From Candidatus Magnetominusculus xianensis (GTDB lineage Bacteria > Nitrospirota > Thermodesulfovibrionia > Thermodesulfovibrionales > Magnetobacteriaceae): a DNA stretch of 37,648 nucleotides. The notes below the pieces were generated by a model that was given only the letters and a program-made list of their open reading frames with translations, was not told the origin of the DNA and did not search any database. The DNA is taken from NCBI GenBank assembly GCA_001541255.1, contig LNQR01000006.1, positions 1 to 37,648 on the forward strand, read 5' to 3'. The number at the start of each line of letters is the position of its first letter. The stretch's first letter is position 1. The translations under genes and the position numbers were made by a program. Below, one piece after another: positions 7,142 to 15,769 of the stretch.

Positions 7142-7950
7142 TCAAATCCATGAAACGTCTTCATTAGTAAATTCACCCCGAAAAAGGTAAACAGTATGGC
7201 AATGAATCCCACTGCCGAGAGAATTGCTGTGCGTCTGCCCTGCCACCCCGCATTCAGGCGCGCATGAAGCACTGCGGCATAAAATATCCAAGTTATCAAA
7301 GACCAGACCTCCTTCGGGTCCCATCTCCAGTACGTGCCAAGAACGGCCTCAGACCACAAGGCGCCAGTGATTATCGCAAGCGTCAACAGCGGAAACCCTA
7401 TAGTTATCAGACGGTAGTTTACCTCGTCCAGCACCCGCAGGCTTGGCAGACGATGAAAAAGACCGTCCAGTTTTTTTAACTTTACATTCCTCTGCTGTAT
7501 CAAATACATGATGCCTACCCCGCAGGCTACCGCAAGGGCTGCCTCACCCACAAAGGCCAATATTGTGTGAAGCCAGAGCCACGAGTTCTTAAGTATCACC
7601 GGTAGTGGCCTTATCTGCCGTGGCAGCACCGAGGAGGACAACATCAACACCAACACCCCGGGCAGCACAAATGACCCCAACAGCCCTATCTTATATCTGT
7701 ACTCAATTATAAAAAAAATCAACACAATGCTCCACGTGAAAAAAGAGGCCGCCTCATGTAAACTGGCTGTGGGCATGTGCCCTGAGATAAACAGCCGGAG
7801 AGCTATGTTTAACGTGTGAAAGACAAAACCGAAAGCGGCAAACACGACCATCCCCTTTGAGGTTGCCTTGCATCCACGTATCAACTCAAGTATCGCTAAT
7901 ATTGTTGCGATAAAATATGATGTCAGCGCAAGCTCAAACGTCAATACCAA
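7138..7950 (-). CDS. CcsA/HemX-like cytochrome c assembly membrane protein
   Basis: 270 residues with about eight hydrophobic membrane segments. The tryptophan-rich haem-handling motif typical of CcsA/CcmC/CcmF proteins appears near the C terminus as YWRWDPKEVWSLITW. Conserved histidines lie in SGHMPTASLHEA, WLWLHTILAF and AAVLHARL. Proteins of this size next to hemA are usually called HemX (linked to GluTR regulation), while the same domain in system II cytochrome c biogenesis delivers haem across the membrane. With a c-type cytochrome nearby, a role in haem delivery is plausible, but no CcsB/ResB partner is visible. The start is a TTG directly after the mobB stop codon, with GGGGTG about ten bases upstream. 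Confidence 0.85.
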   Translation of the reverse strand: MVLTFELALTSYFIATILAILELIRGCKATSKGMVVFAAFGFVFHTLNIALRLFISGHMPTASLHEAASFFTWSIVLIFFIIEYRYKIGLLGSFVLPGVLVLMLSSSVLPRQIRPLPVILKNSWLWLHTILAFVGEAALAVACGVGIMYLIQQRNVKLKKLDGLFHRLPSLRVLDEVNYRLITIGFPLLTLAIITGALWSEAVLGTYWRWDPKEVWSLITWIFYAAVLHARLNAGWQGRRTAILSAVGFIAILFTFFGVNLLMKTFHGFE

Positions 7951-8814
7951 TTAAAAACACCCCAGTTCACACGTAGTTATCCTGATATTAAGGGCATTGG
8001 CCGCCTCACCAAATTTGTTATATGAAATACCAAGCAACTCCGCTGCCTTTCTTGCCAGCGCACATGGAATCCTGCCATCGCAAGACAGCCCTGTGAGGGT
8101 ATTTACTATCTCTTTTTTGACGATTTCATTCTCTATAACCTGCGCGCAGCTATCCCAATCTATATTTGGGTCTATATTTGGGTCTATATTTGGGTCTATA
8201 TTTGGGTCTATATTTGGGTCTATATTTGGGTTGTCTGCCGTATTTTCAGCTGCAGTGACGGCATCCCACTGTTCAGATGAAATATTGCAGGTCTTCACGC
8301 CGCACGACAAGGGCACATACGGCATCTGGTTTATGTCTGGCGGGAATTCCCGCAGTACCAGCACCGAGGCCTTCTCAAGCGCCCTCTTTGCGCTGTCTTT
8401 TACCTTAAGCGGGTCTTCTCCAAAGACAAATGCCACAACATCAAAATCGATATACTCAGTGGGGCTGTTTCCCTCTACCAGTATTCCATCCATGTCCCAG
8501 AACTTATCAATGGCAATCCGAAGTATCTCCTCAAGCTCATGCCTGGGGGATTGAATCCATTGAGCTTTCTGAGCCCCAGCGATAAGGAGCCTTGTCGTGT
8601 CCTTATCGCTCTGGCTTATGGTCTCAGCAGCATCAGACAACGACGTATAAAAGGCAGTCTGCGTGTATTTAACTGCGCCCCATGCGCCTTTCTTTCTCTC
8701 CGTCAAACGCTTCAACAAACGCTCTGCTAACGTGGTTTTCCCACAGCTGCTGTGCGCCCCGCCAATGCACACCAGCAGCGGCTTATGTCTGAGTTCTGGT
8801 ATATTTGCAGTCAT
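7951..8814 (-). CDS. mobB: MobB-like P-loop NTPase with C-terminal LGCF domain
   Basis: 287 residues. The N-terminal domain has the P-loop GGAHSSCGKTTL (18-29), GAVKYTQ and DGILVEGNS. This matches MobB-type GTP-binding adaptors of molybdenum cofactor (guanine dinucleotide) synthesis. A middle linker holds six exact Pro-Asn-Ile-Asp repeats. The last 60 or so residues form a separate small domain ending in TTCELGCF, with GLSCDGRIPCALARKAAEL, a helical segment I recall from small proteins near molybdoenzyme genes, though this is uncertain. No other mob/moa gene is in the window, so the cofactor role is inferred from the domain. The start overlaps the end of topA by 32 bases in another frame, and no good ribosome site is visible; coupling to topA translation is likely. 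Confidence 0.72.
   Translation of the reverse strand: MTANIPELRHKPLLVCIGGAHSSCGKTTLAERLLKRLTERKKGAWGAVKYTQTAFYTSLSDAAETISQSDKDTTRLLIAGAQKAQWIQSPRHELEEILRIAIDKFWDMDGILVEGNSPTEYIDFDVVAFVFGEDPLKVKDSAKRALEKASVLVLREFPPDINQMPYVPLSCGVKTCNISSEQWDAVTAAENTADNPNIDPNIDPNIDPNIDPNIDPNIDWDSCAQVIENEIVKKEIVNTLTGLSCDGRIPCALARKAAELLGISYNKFGEAANALNIRITTCELGCF
8161..8232. repeat. Six-copy 12-bp tandem repeat inside mobB
   Basis: The plus-strand unit TATATTTGGGTC is repeated six times head to tail. Five copies are identical and the last differs in its final base. On the coding (minus) strand each unit encodes Pro-Asn-Ile-Asp. Because the unit is four codons, gain or loss of copies keeps the frame. The near-identity at the DNA level, third positions included, points to recent expansion by slippage. 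Confidence 0.95.
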
Positions 8815-11233
8815 TATTTTGGCAAAAAATAGATTTATCGCCTGATTTGGCTATTTTTTCATAAAGCAGCGAGGCGCCGCAATCAGGACATGCCTCTGCC
8901 ACCGGCTTATAGGACGAGATATATTTACAGTCTGGATAGTTGCCGCAGGCATAAAACACCTTGCCCTTGAATCTGCCCTTTGTTGATTTACGCTCTATAA
9001 TATCGCCGCCATCCTGTGGGCATTTCAGACCCGTAGGGATAGGTTTCATGTTTTTACACGCAGGATAGTTCGAGCAGGCTTGGAATCTGCCGAATCTGCC
9101 TGTTTTGATAACCATTGGGTGTGAGCATTTATCGCACTGTTCGCCGGTCAGCTCTACAGGTATCTCCTGTTGAGCCTGCCCTGTTTTGGGGTCTATCTGG
9201 CGTGTATTTTTGCACTCAGGATAACCGGAGCAGGCAAGGAACATCCCAAATCTGCTTGGCTTCATTACCATCGGCTTTGAGCATTTATCACATACCTCAT
9301 CTGTGGGTATGTGAAATCTTTCCTCGCTCTTTGAGGCCGTCTCAATGTCCTGGGTAAATGGCAGATAGAAATCCCCAACGACATTATTCCAGCGGATTTC
9401 GCCGGTCTCTATTTTATCAAGGTCGTCTTCCATTTTAGCCGTGAATGTTATATCTATTAAATCATGAAAACGTTTGACTAAGAAATCGTTTACCAGGATG
9501 CCAAGCCCTGAGGGTTTGAACTTGCCGTCTTCTTTCAGCACGTATTTTCTGTCTTCTATGGTGGAAAGTGTGGCGGCATAGGTGCTTGGCCTGCCTATGC
9601 CCTTGTCCTCAAGGGTCTTAACAAGGGTAGCCTCGGTATATCTGGGTGGCGGCTGTGTGAAGTGCTGCTGCTTTCTGAGGTCAAGGAGTTTGAGGGCATC
9701 ACCTTCCTTAATATCTGGAAGCAACGTTGAACCGTCTGAGTCCTCTATGTCAGGCGTCTCAGAGTAGAGGGCGAGGAATCCCCTGAACTTAAGAACCGTC
9801 CCTGTGGCCCTGAACTGAGCCTCTTTAGTATCATCAAATATATCAAATGTCGTCAGCTCCATCAGGGCAGTGGACATCTGGCTGGAGATAAAACGCTTCC
9901 ATATGAGTTCATAGAGGGCAAACTGGTCGCGCGCCAAATATTGTTCTACCGCCTCCGGTGGGTACTGCACGTATGTCGGCCTTATGGCCTCATGTGCCTC
10001 CTGCGCAGATGCCTTAACCTTATATTGGTGCGGTTTTGGCGGGACGTATTCTCTGCCGAAGGTTCTCTCTATGTACTCACGCGCCCACTGAACGGCCTCG
10101 GGGGCTATTCTGGTTGAATCTGTTCTCATGTATGTTATTAGTCCTACGGAGCCTTTCTCACCCATATCCACACCTTCGTAGAGGCGCTGGGCGGTGGACA
10201 TCGTCTTCTTTGCGGAGAATCTTAGCTTCCTCGATGCCTCTTGCTGAAGTGTGCTGGTTATAAACGGAGGATAAGGGGTGCGCTTTTTTTCTTTCTTGTC
10301 TATGTTCAGCAATGAATAATTTCTTTTGAGAAGGGTCTCTCTAATAAGCTCTGCGTCTTTTTCTGAGGTTATCAGGAATTTATTTTCCTTGCGCGACGGG
10401 CCGTCAGAGGACTTAAGGGCGCGTTCTATTACAGTCTCTCCCTTGTACTTAAACAGCCGGGCTGAGAACTCCGGCTCAACAGCCCCCGCATACTTAGCAG
10501 TTACAGACCAGTACTCCTCCTGATTGAATGCCTCTATCTCCCTCTCCCTTTCAACCACTATGCGGACGGCCACTGACTGTACCCTCCCGGCACTGAGACC
10601 GCGGCTTATCTTTTTCCACAGCAGGGGGCTCAGCGTATAGCCAACCAGCCTGTCAAGCACACGGCGCGCTTGTTGGGCGTTGACCTTGTTCGTATCTATC
10701 AGTGTCGGGGACTTCATGGCCTCTTTAACGGCGCGTTCAGTAATTTCGTTAAACCTGACGCGGTATATTTTGGACGAGGCGGCCTCCTCTGTAATAGTCT
10801 CAGCTATGTGCCAGGCGATTGCCTCCCCCTCGCGGTCAGGGTCAGGGGCAAGGTATATGTTTGAAGCCCTTTGAGCAGCAGCCCGCAGGTCGAGGATGAC
10901 TTTTTCCTTCCCGGGTATGGTTATATATTTTGGCGTGAAGCCGTTTTGCGTATCTACGCCAAGTTCCTTTTTTGGCAGGTCGAGGATGTGACCGACAGAT
11001 GCCTTTACTGAAAACCCCTTGCCAAGTATCTTCCCTATTGTCTTAGCCTTTGCAGGGGACTCAACGATTACCAGTCCGCTCAGGGCATCAGTGGATTCGT
11101 CAGCGTCCACTGATTTCTTAAGTTTACCCGGTTTCTTAAGGGGTTTCTTAAGGGGTTTCTTTACTGGGCCAGTCTCAGCGGTCTCAGCGGTTTTTGGGGT
11201 TTTTGGGGTGGCCTTAGTCTTCTTCAGTGCCAT
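8783..11233 (-). CDS. topA: DNA topoisomerase I with Lys-rich N-terminal tail
   Basis: 816 residues. A type IA topoisomerase that relaxes negative supercoils through a 5'-phosphotyrosine. Seen: Toprim SGLVIVESPAKAKTIGKIL and PDPDREGEAIAWH, the active-site region GLITYMRTDSTRI with the nucleophilic Tyr, and EDKGIGRPSTYA. The C terminus has four zinc-ribbon repeats. Repeats 1 and 2 (CDKCSKPMVMK, CDKCSHPMVIK) and 4 (CPDCGASLLYE) have four Cys each, while repeat 3 reads CPQDGGDI and lacks one Cys. The first 50 or so residues are an unusual Lys/Thr/Pro tail (KKPLKKPLKKPGKLKK) built from tandem duplications. The ATG has an AAAGGAT ribosome site and overlaps the end of the preceding small gene by 10 bases. 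dprA-Smg-topA order is a known bacterial arrangement. Confidence 0.97.
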   Translation of the reverse strand: MALKKTKATPKTPKTAETAETGPVKKPLKKPLKKPGKLKKSVDADESTDALSGLVIVESPAKAKTIGKILGKGFSVKASVGHILDLPKKELGVDTQNGFTPKYITIPGKEKVILDLRAAAQRASNIYLAPDPDREGEAIAWHIAETITEEAASSKIYRVRFNEITERAVKEAMKSPTLIDTNKVNAQQARRVLDRLVGYTLSPLLWKKISRGLSAGRVQSVAVRIVVEREREIEAFNQEEYWSVTAKYAGAVEPEFSARLFKYKGETVIERALKSSDGPSRKENKFLITSEKDAELIRETLLKRNYSLLNIDKKEKKRTPYPPFITSTLQQEASRKLRFSAKKTMSTAQRLYEGVDMGEKGSVGLITYMRTDSTRIAPEAVQWAREYIERTFGREYVPPKPHQYKVKASAQEAHEAIRPTYVQYPPEAVEQYLARDQFALYELIWKRFISSQMSTALMELTTFDIFDDTKEAQFRATGTVLKFRGFLALYSETPDIEDSDGSTLLPDIKEGDALKLLDLRKQQHFTQPPPRYTEATLVKTLEDKGIGRPSTYAATLSTIEDRKYVLKEDGKFKPSGLGILVNDFLVKRFHDLIDITFTAKMEDDLDKIETGEIRWNNVVGDFYLPFTQDIETASKSEERFHIPTDEVCDKCSKPMVMKPSRFGMFLACSGYPECKNTRQIDPKTGQAQQEIPVELTGEQCDKCSHPMVIKTGRFGRFQACSNYPACKNMKPIPTGLKCPQDGGDIIERKSTKGRFKGKVFYACGNYPDCKYISSYKPVAEACPDCGASLLYEKIAKSGDKSIFCQNNDCKYTRTQT
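11130..11208. repeat. Stacked short tandem duplications in the topA 5' end
   Basis: Three tandem duplications lie almost end to end. A 12-base unit GGTTTCTTAAGG is present at 11130-11141 and 11142-11153 with a partial third copy. A 9-base unit TCTCAGCGG is present at 11173-11181 and 11182-11190. A 9-base unit TTTTTGGGG is present at 11191-11199 and 11200-11208. All are in frame and together encode most of the basic tail of topoisomerase I. Confidence 0.85.
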
Positions 11234-11508
11234 AATATCCTTTTGCCGTTGCCAAATATCATTGAATAGACATCGTCTCTGTCCATGTATGTGTCTTTGG
11301 AGACTACATAGGCAAGGAACGCCTTCAGCGTATCAATGTCCTCGTCGCTCATAATATCAAGTCCTTCGAGATTCGACAGGTCCTCGTACAAGTCTGTGAT
11401 ATTATAATCACTAATGACCGTTTGTATCTTTGACTCATCAAAGTTCATATCGCTGCTGATTATCTCGTTAGCGATTACCCTTAGCAGTGTCATAAATCTC
11501 TTATACAT
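11224..11508 (-). CDS. Small acidic protein in the Smg/DUF494 position
   Basis: 94 residues, acidic and helical, with no motif I can name firmly. It lies between dprA and topA, the place where many bacteria carry smg (DUF494, about 150 residues, function unknown). The pattern of an N-terminal helix MYKRFMTLLRVIANEI, an acidic turn and a second set of helices ending LKAFLAYVV is reminiscent of that family but much shorter. It may be a reduced member or an unrelated replacement. A strong ribosome site (GGAGGATAA) precedes the ATG, and its 3' end overlaps topA by 10 bases, so it is very likely translated and coupled to topA. Confidence 0.6.
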   Translation of the reverse strand: MYKRFMTLLRVIANEIISSDMNFDESKIQTVISDYNITDLYEDLSNLEGLDIMSDEDIDTLKAFLAYVVSKDTYMDRDDVYSMIFGNGKRILWH

Positions 11509-11542
11509 TTATCCTCCGCCGTCCATGTCTCTGCTGCCGACA

Positions 11543-11548
11543 ATTATA
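11543..11548 (-). promoter_or_regulatory. Possible internal -10 box upstream of the small gene-topA run
   Basis: A perfect TATAAT on the minus strand in the 64-base gap after dprA, preceded by an AT-rich stretch but no recognisable -35. It would give a leader of about 25-30 bases to the GGAGGA ribosome site. It could be a secondary promoter for topA and the genes below it. Confidence 0.3.
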
Positions 11549-11572
11549 TAGAAACACCAATATATTTTGCTA

Positions 11573-12667
11573 TTAAGCAAGCTGAAATTTCTTTCCATCT
11601 ATCTGCCTGACCACTCCTTTTATTTCAAGCCCTAATAATAATGTAAGCGCCTCGTTTGATGCAACACCACTCTTGCGAATTATTTCATCTATATGGATGG
11701 GTTCATGGGAAATAAACTCGTAAAGCCGCTTTTCCTCAGCATCAAGCGCAATCCCTTTTTCAATCCCGGCCTTGGATTTTACAAAACCCTTTAAGATATG
11801 TCTGAGTTCCTCAACAATGTCACTGGCGCTTTGAACAAGTTTTGCCCCCTTTTGAATTAAACTGTGCGTACCAACAAATGATGATGACATAATATTGCCG
11901 GGCACTGCAAATACCTCCCTGCCCTGTTCAAGGGCAAACTCCGCCGTAATCAGCGCCCCGCTCCTTTGCGAGGCCTCAACCACGAGTACCCCAAGCGAAA
12001 GCCCGCTTATCAGCCTGTTCCTGACAGGGAAGTTTTCCCTCAATGGCTTAGTGCCGGGCAAAAACTCCGACACAACCGCCCCCTCTTCGGCTATCCTCTT
12101 GTAGAGCCATGCGCTCTCAGGGGGATAAACTACGTCAACCCCAGAGCCTAGCACGGCAATAGTGCTGGCATTGTTCTGTATAGCCTTTTTATGTGCTACA
12201 GAGTCAATACCCCGAGCCATACCGCTTACAATCGTAAAGCCCATCGCAGTAAGTTCATCTGTAAATCTCTCAGCAACGCTTATCCCATAGTGCGATGCCT
12301 TTCGCGTCCCAACTATGGCGATGGCATAACGGTCCTCTTGTCTGATTTGCCCTTTCACAAAGAGAATCAACGGGTGGTCAGGGACTTCTTTTAGCAGGGA
12401 TGGAAATCCTGCGTCCTCATAATGCAGTATTTTAATGCCGGTCTTTTCACACTTCTCTATTACCTTGTCTGTCTCATCCCATGCCGTAAAATTCACTATC
12501 CCTTGTGCCCGCCCCTTGCCCACTCCTTCAACCTGAAGGAGGGCCTTCAACGAGGCACGAAAGATATTCTTCGGTTCTCCAAAGGCTTTCAACAGTTTTC
12601 TGGTAGTGCCCGGCCCTATTACCGGTATCGACGAAAGGGCAAGCAGATATCTTAATTCTTCCTGCAC
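11573..12667 (-). CDS. dprA: DNA-processing protein DprA (Smf)
   Basis: 364 residues. It binds single-stranded DNA and loads RecA during natural transformation. The N-terminal part has a helix-hairpin-helix-like VEGVGKGRAQGIVNF. The Rossmann-fold DprA core shows AIVGTRKASHYG, VSGMARGIDSVAHKKA, TIAVLGSGVDVVYPPE, FPVRNRLISGLS and VFAVPGNIMSSSFVGT, all family landmarks. The last 60 or so residues (EKRLYEFISHEPIHIDEII onward) form the winged-helix domain. The length is typical of full DprA. It starts at a GTG 12 bases after argG. No com genes are visible here; dprA is widespread even in bacteria not known to be transformable. Confidence 0.95.
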   Translation of the reverse strand: MQEELRYLLALSSIPVIGPGTTRKLLKAFGEPKNIFRASLKALLQVEGVGKGRAQGIVNFTAWDETDKVIEKCEKTGIKILHYEDAGFPSLLKEVPDHPLILFVKGQIRQEDRYAIAIVGTRKASHYGISVAERFTDELTAMGFTIVSGMARGIDSVAHKKAIQNNASTIAVLGSGVDVVYPPESAWLYKRIAEEGAVVSEFLPGTKPLRENFPVRNRLISGLSLGVLVVEASQRSGALITAEFALEQGREVFAVPGNIMSSSFVGTHSLIQKGAKLVQSASDIVEELRHILKGFVKSKAGIEKGIALDAEEKRLYEFISHEPIHIDEIIRKSGVASNEALTLLLGLEIKGVVRQIDGKKFQLA

Positions 12668-12679
12668 TTAACCCACAGC

Positions 12680-13867
12680 CTATTTATTAATTTTGGCATT
12701 TTTTAATCTCAATGCGTTGAGTTTTATAAAACCGGCGGCATCCGTCTGGTCATACACATCCTCCTCTTCAAATGTTGCAAGGCCTGCGTCATAGAGCGAC
12801 ACGGGCGACTTCCTCCCCACAACCAGACAGCTGCCCTTGTAGAGCTTCAGACGTGCTGTACCGGTGACGTTTTTCTGCGTCACATCAATAAATGTTTGCA
12901 GTGCCAGCCGCTCCGGTGAAAACCAGTACCCGTAGTATACCATTTCGGCGTATTTCACTATTAACGAATCCCTGAGATGCAGTACCTCTCTGTCCATCGT
13001 AATAGACTCGACCGCCCTGTGTGCAGCGTGCAGGCATGTGCCCCCGGGGGTTTCATACACCCCTCTGGATTTTATGCCCACATAGCGGTTTTCTACTATG
13101 TCTATTCTGCCAACGCCGTTTTCTCCGGCAATGGAGTTCATCTTACTAAGCAGATCATATGGCGTCATTGCAACACCGTCGATACCAACAGGGTTGCCGT
13201 TTGCGTAGTTAATCTCAATGTATCTGGGTTTATTTGGTGCCTTCTCCGGGGCAGTCATAAGCGTCCACATGTCGTCGGTTGGTTCAAGCCACGGGTCTTC
13301 TAAAATCCCTCCCTCGTAGCTTATGTGCAGGGCATTTCTGTCTGTGCTGTAGGGCTTGTCCTTTGTGGCTGTGACAGGGATGCCGTGCTTTAGCGAGTAT
13401 TCTATTAGTGACTGACGGGACTTAAACGGCCACTCGCGCCACGGGGCTATAATTTTTATATCTGGCTTAAGGGCATAGCAGCCAAGCTCAAAGCGCACCT
13501 GGTCGTTACCCTTGCCGGTTGCGCCGTGGGCTACAAAGTCGGCGTTTTCCTTTACGGCTATTTCGATTTGCTTTTTCGCAATCAGCGGTCTAGCTATCGA
13601 AGTCCCCAGCAGATAATTGTTTTCATAGAAGGCATTTGCCCTGAACATCGGAAACACATAGTCTCTTACAAATTCCTCCCTTACGTCTTCTACATATACC
13701 TTTGAAGCGCCGGTCATAAGGGCCTTCTCGCGCACATTGTCGAGTTCTTCACCCTGCCCAAGGTCGGCGCAAAACGCGATGACTTCTATGTCATAAGTTT
13801 CTTTAATCCACTTAATGGCAACCGATGTATCAAGGCCGCCGGAATACGCTAGTACTACTTTTCTCAT
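12680..13867 (-). CDS. argG: Argininosuccinate synthase
   Basis: 395 residues. It joins citrulline and aspartate with ATP in arginine synthesis. Seen: the N-terminal pyrophosphatase-type P-loop [63 protein letters not shown] and the C-terminal [16 protein letters not shown]. These are standard for the family and the length is normal. The ATG has a GGGAG ribosome site. It is the first gene of the minus-strand run that continues with dprA and topA, and is divergent from cimA across a 176-base gap. argH is not in the window. Confidence 0.97.
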   Translation of the reverse strand: MRKVVLAYSGGLDTSVAIKWIKETYDIEVIAFCADLGQGEELDNVREKALMTGASKVYVEDVREEFVRDYVFPMFRANAFYENNYLLGTSIARPLIAKKQIEIAVKENADFVAHGATGKGNDQVRFELGCYALKPDIKIIAPWREWPFKSRQSLIEYSLKHGIPVTATKDKPYSTDRNALHISYEGGILEDPWLEPTDDMWTLMTAPEKAPNKPRYIEINYANGNPVGIDGVAMTPYDLLSKMNSIAGENGVGRIDIVENRYVGIKSRGVYETPGGTCLHAAHRAVESITMDREVLHLRDSLIVKYAEMVYYGYWFSPERLALQTFIDVTQKNVTGTARLKLYKGSCLVVGRKSPVSLYDAGLATFEEEDVYDQTDAAGFIKLNALRLKNAKINK

Positions 13868-13938
13868 AATACTGCTCCCAACAAGTTAAAATTATTTTAA
13901 TCAGAGAGGCTTCCCAGCCCCACTTCGTAAAAAGTAGC

Positions 13939-13944
13939 ATTATA
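13939..13944 (-). promoter_or_regulatory. Candidate -10 of the argG operon
   Basis: A perfect TATAAT on the minus strand, about 70 bases before the argG start, in a very AT-rich stretch. No good -35 lies at 16-18 bases, so either the -35 is weak or an activator is needed. No ARG-box could be identified by eye. Confidence 0.4.
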
Positions 13945-14006
13945 TGATAAAAAATGTAAATATAATTTTCACAGACGGCCATTTCCTGTATATTTACTTT
14001 TCCAAA

Positions 14007-14036
14007 TAGACGCAACCGCTGCTAATGTGATACTAT
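14007..14036 (+). promoter_or_regulatory. Promoter of cimA (extended -10)
   Basis: TAGACG (14007-14012), an 18-base spacer and TACTAT (14031-14036), with TG at 14028-14029 making an extended -10 (TGA-TACTAT). Only seven bases (AACCCCC) separate the -10 from the ATG at 14044, so the transcription start should coincide with the start codon. The -35 is weak (4 of 6). Confidence 0.5.
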
Positions 14037-14043
14037 AACCCCC

Positions 14044-15630
14044 ATGAAAACAATTGAAATATACGACACAACCCTAAGAGACGGCACTCAGGCTGAGGAC
14101 GTATCACTCACGCTTGAAGATAAGCTCATGATAACTGAAAAACTCGACGCATTCGGCATTCACTTTATCGAAGGCGGGATGCCCGCCTCAAACCCCAAGG
14201 ACGCTGAATACTTCAAACAAATCAAAGCAATGCGCCTCAAGACCGCAGTTATCGCGGCCTTTGGCAGCACCCACCGCCCGGGGCTGCGCGCTGAGGAAGA
14301 TAAAGGCCTCCAGGCGCTTGTTGCGGCAGCTACGGAGTGCGTTACCATATTCGGCAAGACATGGGATTTCCATGTGCGTGAGGCGCTGGGGATTGAAAAC
14401 GATGAGAATTTACGCATTATATGCGATTCTTTTAAATTTCTGAAATCACATGTGAAAAAGGTATTTTTCGACGCCGAACACTTCTTTCAGGGCTATATCA
14501 ATAACCCAGTCTATGCGGTTGAATGCCTGAGGGCTGCCGTCGATGGCGGGGCAGACTGCCTCGTGCTGTGTGATACCAATGGCGGGTGCCTGCCCGAACA
14601 AGTTCATCGTATTACCACAGAAGTGAAAAAGGCTGTCGGCGCACCGATTGGCATTCATGCCCATAATGACTCAGACTGCGCCGTTGCAAACTCCTTAGAG
14701 GCCGTGCGCGCCGGTGCCGTGCAGGTGCAGGGGACTATTAACGGGCTTGGTGAGAGGTGCGGCAATGCCAATCTTTGTTCTATCATACCAAATCTGCAAT
14801 TAAAGCTGGATTATGAATTATTTGGCAGCAGCGCTGCCCTTACACAGCTCAGAGACGTATCGCGCTATGTCACAGAGATAGCCAACTTGCCACACTTGAA
14901 GCGCCAACCATATGTCGGTGACAGCGCCTTCGCCCACAAGGGCGGTATGCACGTAAGCGCTATCCAAAAACACTCCTCCACGTATGAACATATTAAACCT
15001 GAGCTTGTCGGCAACTCGCAAAGAATCCTGATTTCTGACCTCTCCGGCAAAAGCACCCTTCAGAAAAAGGCCGAGGAGCTTGGTGTACACATGGGTGGAG
15101 AGACAAAGGCCAAAAAGATTCTTGATCTCCTGAAGAGACTTGAAAACCAGGGCTATCAATTCGAGGGGGCTGAGGCCTCGTTCGAGCTTATGATAAAAAA
15201 GGAGACCGGCCAATATAAAGAGGCATTTGAGTTTCTTGGGTTTCAAATTATGACCCAAAAGACGTGCCATGAAAGCAGCTCGATAAACACCGCTATTATA
15301 AAGATGAAACTGCCAGACGGTGAACTCGTCCATACAGCCGCCGAGGGAAACGGCCCTGTCCATGCCCTCGACAACGCCCTGAGAAAGGCGCTTGAGCGCT
15401 ATTACCCTGCCCTTAAAGACGTATCGCTGCACGACTATAAGGTCAGAGTGCTGTCGTCCGGCGGTGCTGGGACTTCGTCCGGTGTGCGCGTGCTTATCGA
15501 ATCCGGCGACCACAACTCACGCTGGGGCACAGTCGGCGTAAGCCCTAATGTCATAGAGGCATCGTGGCACGCCCTTGTGGACAGCATAGAGTATAAACTC
15601 CACAAGGATAAGTTAATAGACGATAAGTAA
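14044..15630 (+). CDS. cimA: (R)-citramalate synthase
   Basis: 528 residues. It condenses pyruvate with acetyl-CoA to citramalate, opening the threonine-independent route to 2-oxobutyrate and isoleucine. It belongs to the HMG-CoA lyase-like TIM barrel family: IYDTTLRDGTQAEDVSL (6-22), EGGMPASNPKD, the metal-binding HAHNDSDCAVANS, and GTINGLGERCGNANLCSI. The C-terminal LeuA dimer/allosteric domain follows, with SGGAGTSSGVRVLIESGD. The features TQAEDVS and IEGGMP, and the length, match the long CimA type rather than LeuA (GEQ.P and no FIEGG) or homocitrate synthase. No ribosome site precedes the ATG, and the promoter abuts it, so the message is probably leaderless. With ilvE it covers the ends of the isoleucine pathway. 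Confidence 0.93.
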   Translation: MKTIEIYDTTLRDGTQAEDVSLTLEDKLMITEKLDAFGIHFIEGGMPASNPKDAEYFKQIKAMRLKTAVIAAFGSTHRPGLRAEEDKGLQALVAAATECVTIFGKTWDFHVREALGIENDENLRIICDSFKFLKSHVKKVFFDAEHFFQGYINNPVYAVECLRAAVDGGADCLVLCDTNGGCLPEQVHRITTEVKKAVGAPIGIHAHNDSDCAVANSLEAVRAGAVQVQGTINGLGERCGNANLCSIIPNLQLKLDYELFGSSAALTQLRDVSRYVTEIANLPHLKRQPYVGDSAFAHKGGMHVSAIQKHSSTYEHIKPELVGNSQRILISDLSGKSTLQKKAEELGVHMGGETKAKKILDLLKRLENQGYQFEGAEASFELMIKKETGQYKEAFEFLGFQIMTQKTCHESSSINTAIIKMKLPDGELVHTAAEGNGPVHALDNALRKALERYYPALKDVSLHDYKVRVLSSGGAGTSSGVRVLIESGDHNSRWGTVGVSPNVIEASWHALVDSIEYKLHKDKLIDDK

Positions 15631-15639
15631 TCGTCAGGT

Positions 15640-15683
15640 GTATACTTTACGCATTTGAAAAAATATGCGGCGTATATGTTTTT
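15640..15683 (+). terminator. Imperfect stem-loop and T-run after cimA
   Basis: GTATAC (15640-15645) can pair with GTATAT (15672-15677), and inside it CGCAT (15650-15654) with ATGCG (15665-15669). Five T follow at 15679-15683. The stem is interrupted by unpaired bases, so this is a modest candidate. It lies just past the cimA stop and before the kinase operon. Confidence 0.45.
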
Positions 15684-15769
15684 AGCTGAACTATCGATTA
15701 TAGTTTTTGCTGCCGTTAAATATAAGTTCATGGGCAGTTTTTCGCCACTATGTCCTCAAGAGAGTAAAA

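Noticed and set aside
8161..8232. Possible CRISPR array
   Set aside because: Units are 12 bases with no spacers and lie inside a coding frame.
7997..8554. 185-codon plus-strand frame with repeated IFGS
   Set aside because: Antisense shadow of mobB; the repeat simply mirrors the 12-bp PNID unit.
14818..15513. 231-codon minus-strand frame
   Set aside because: Opposite strand of cimA, which has full family motifs; no ribosome site or match.
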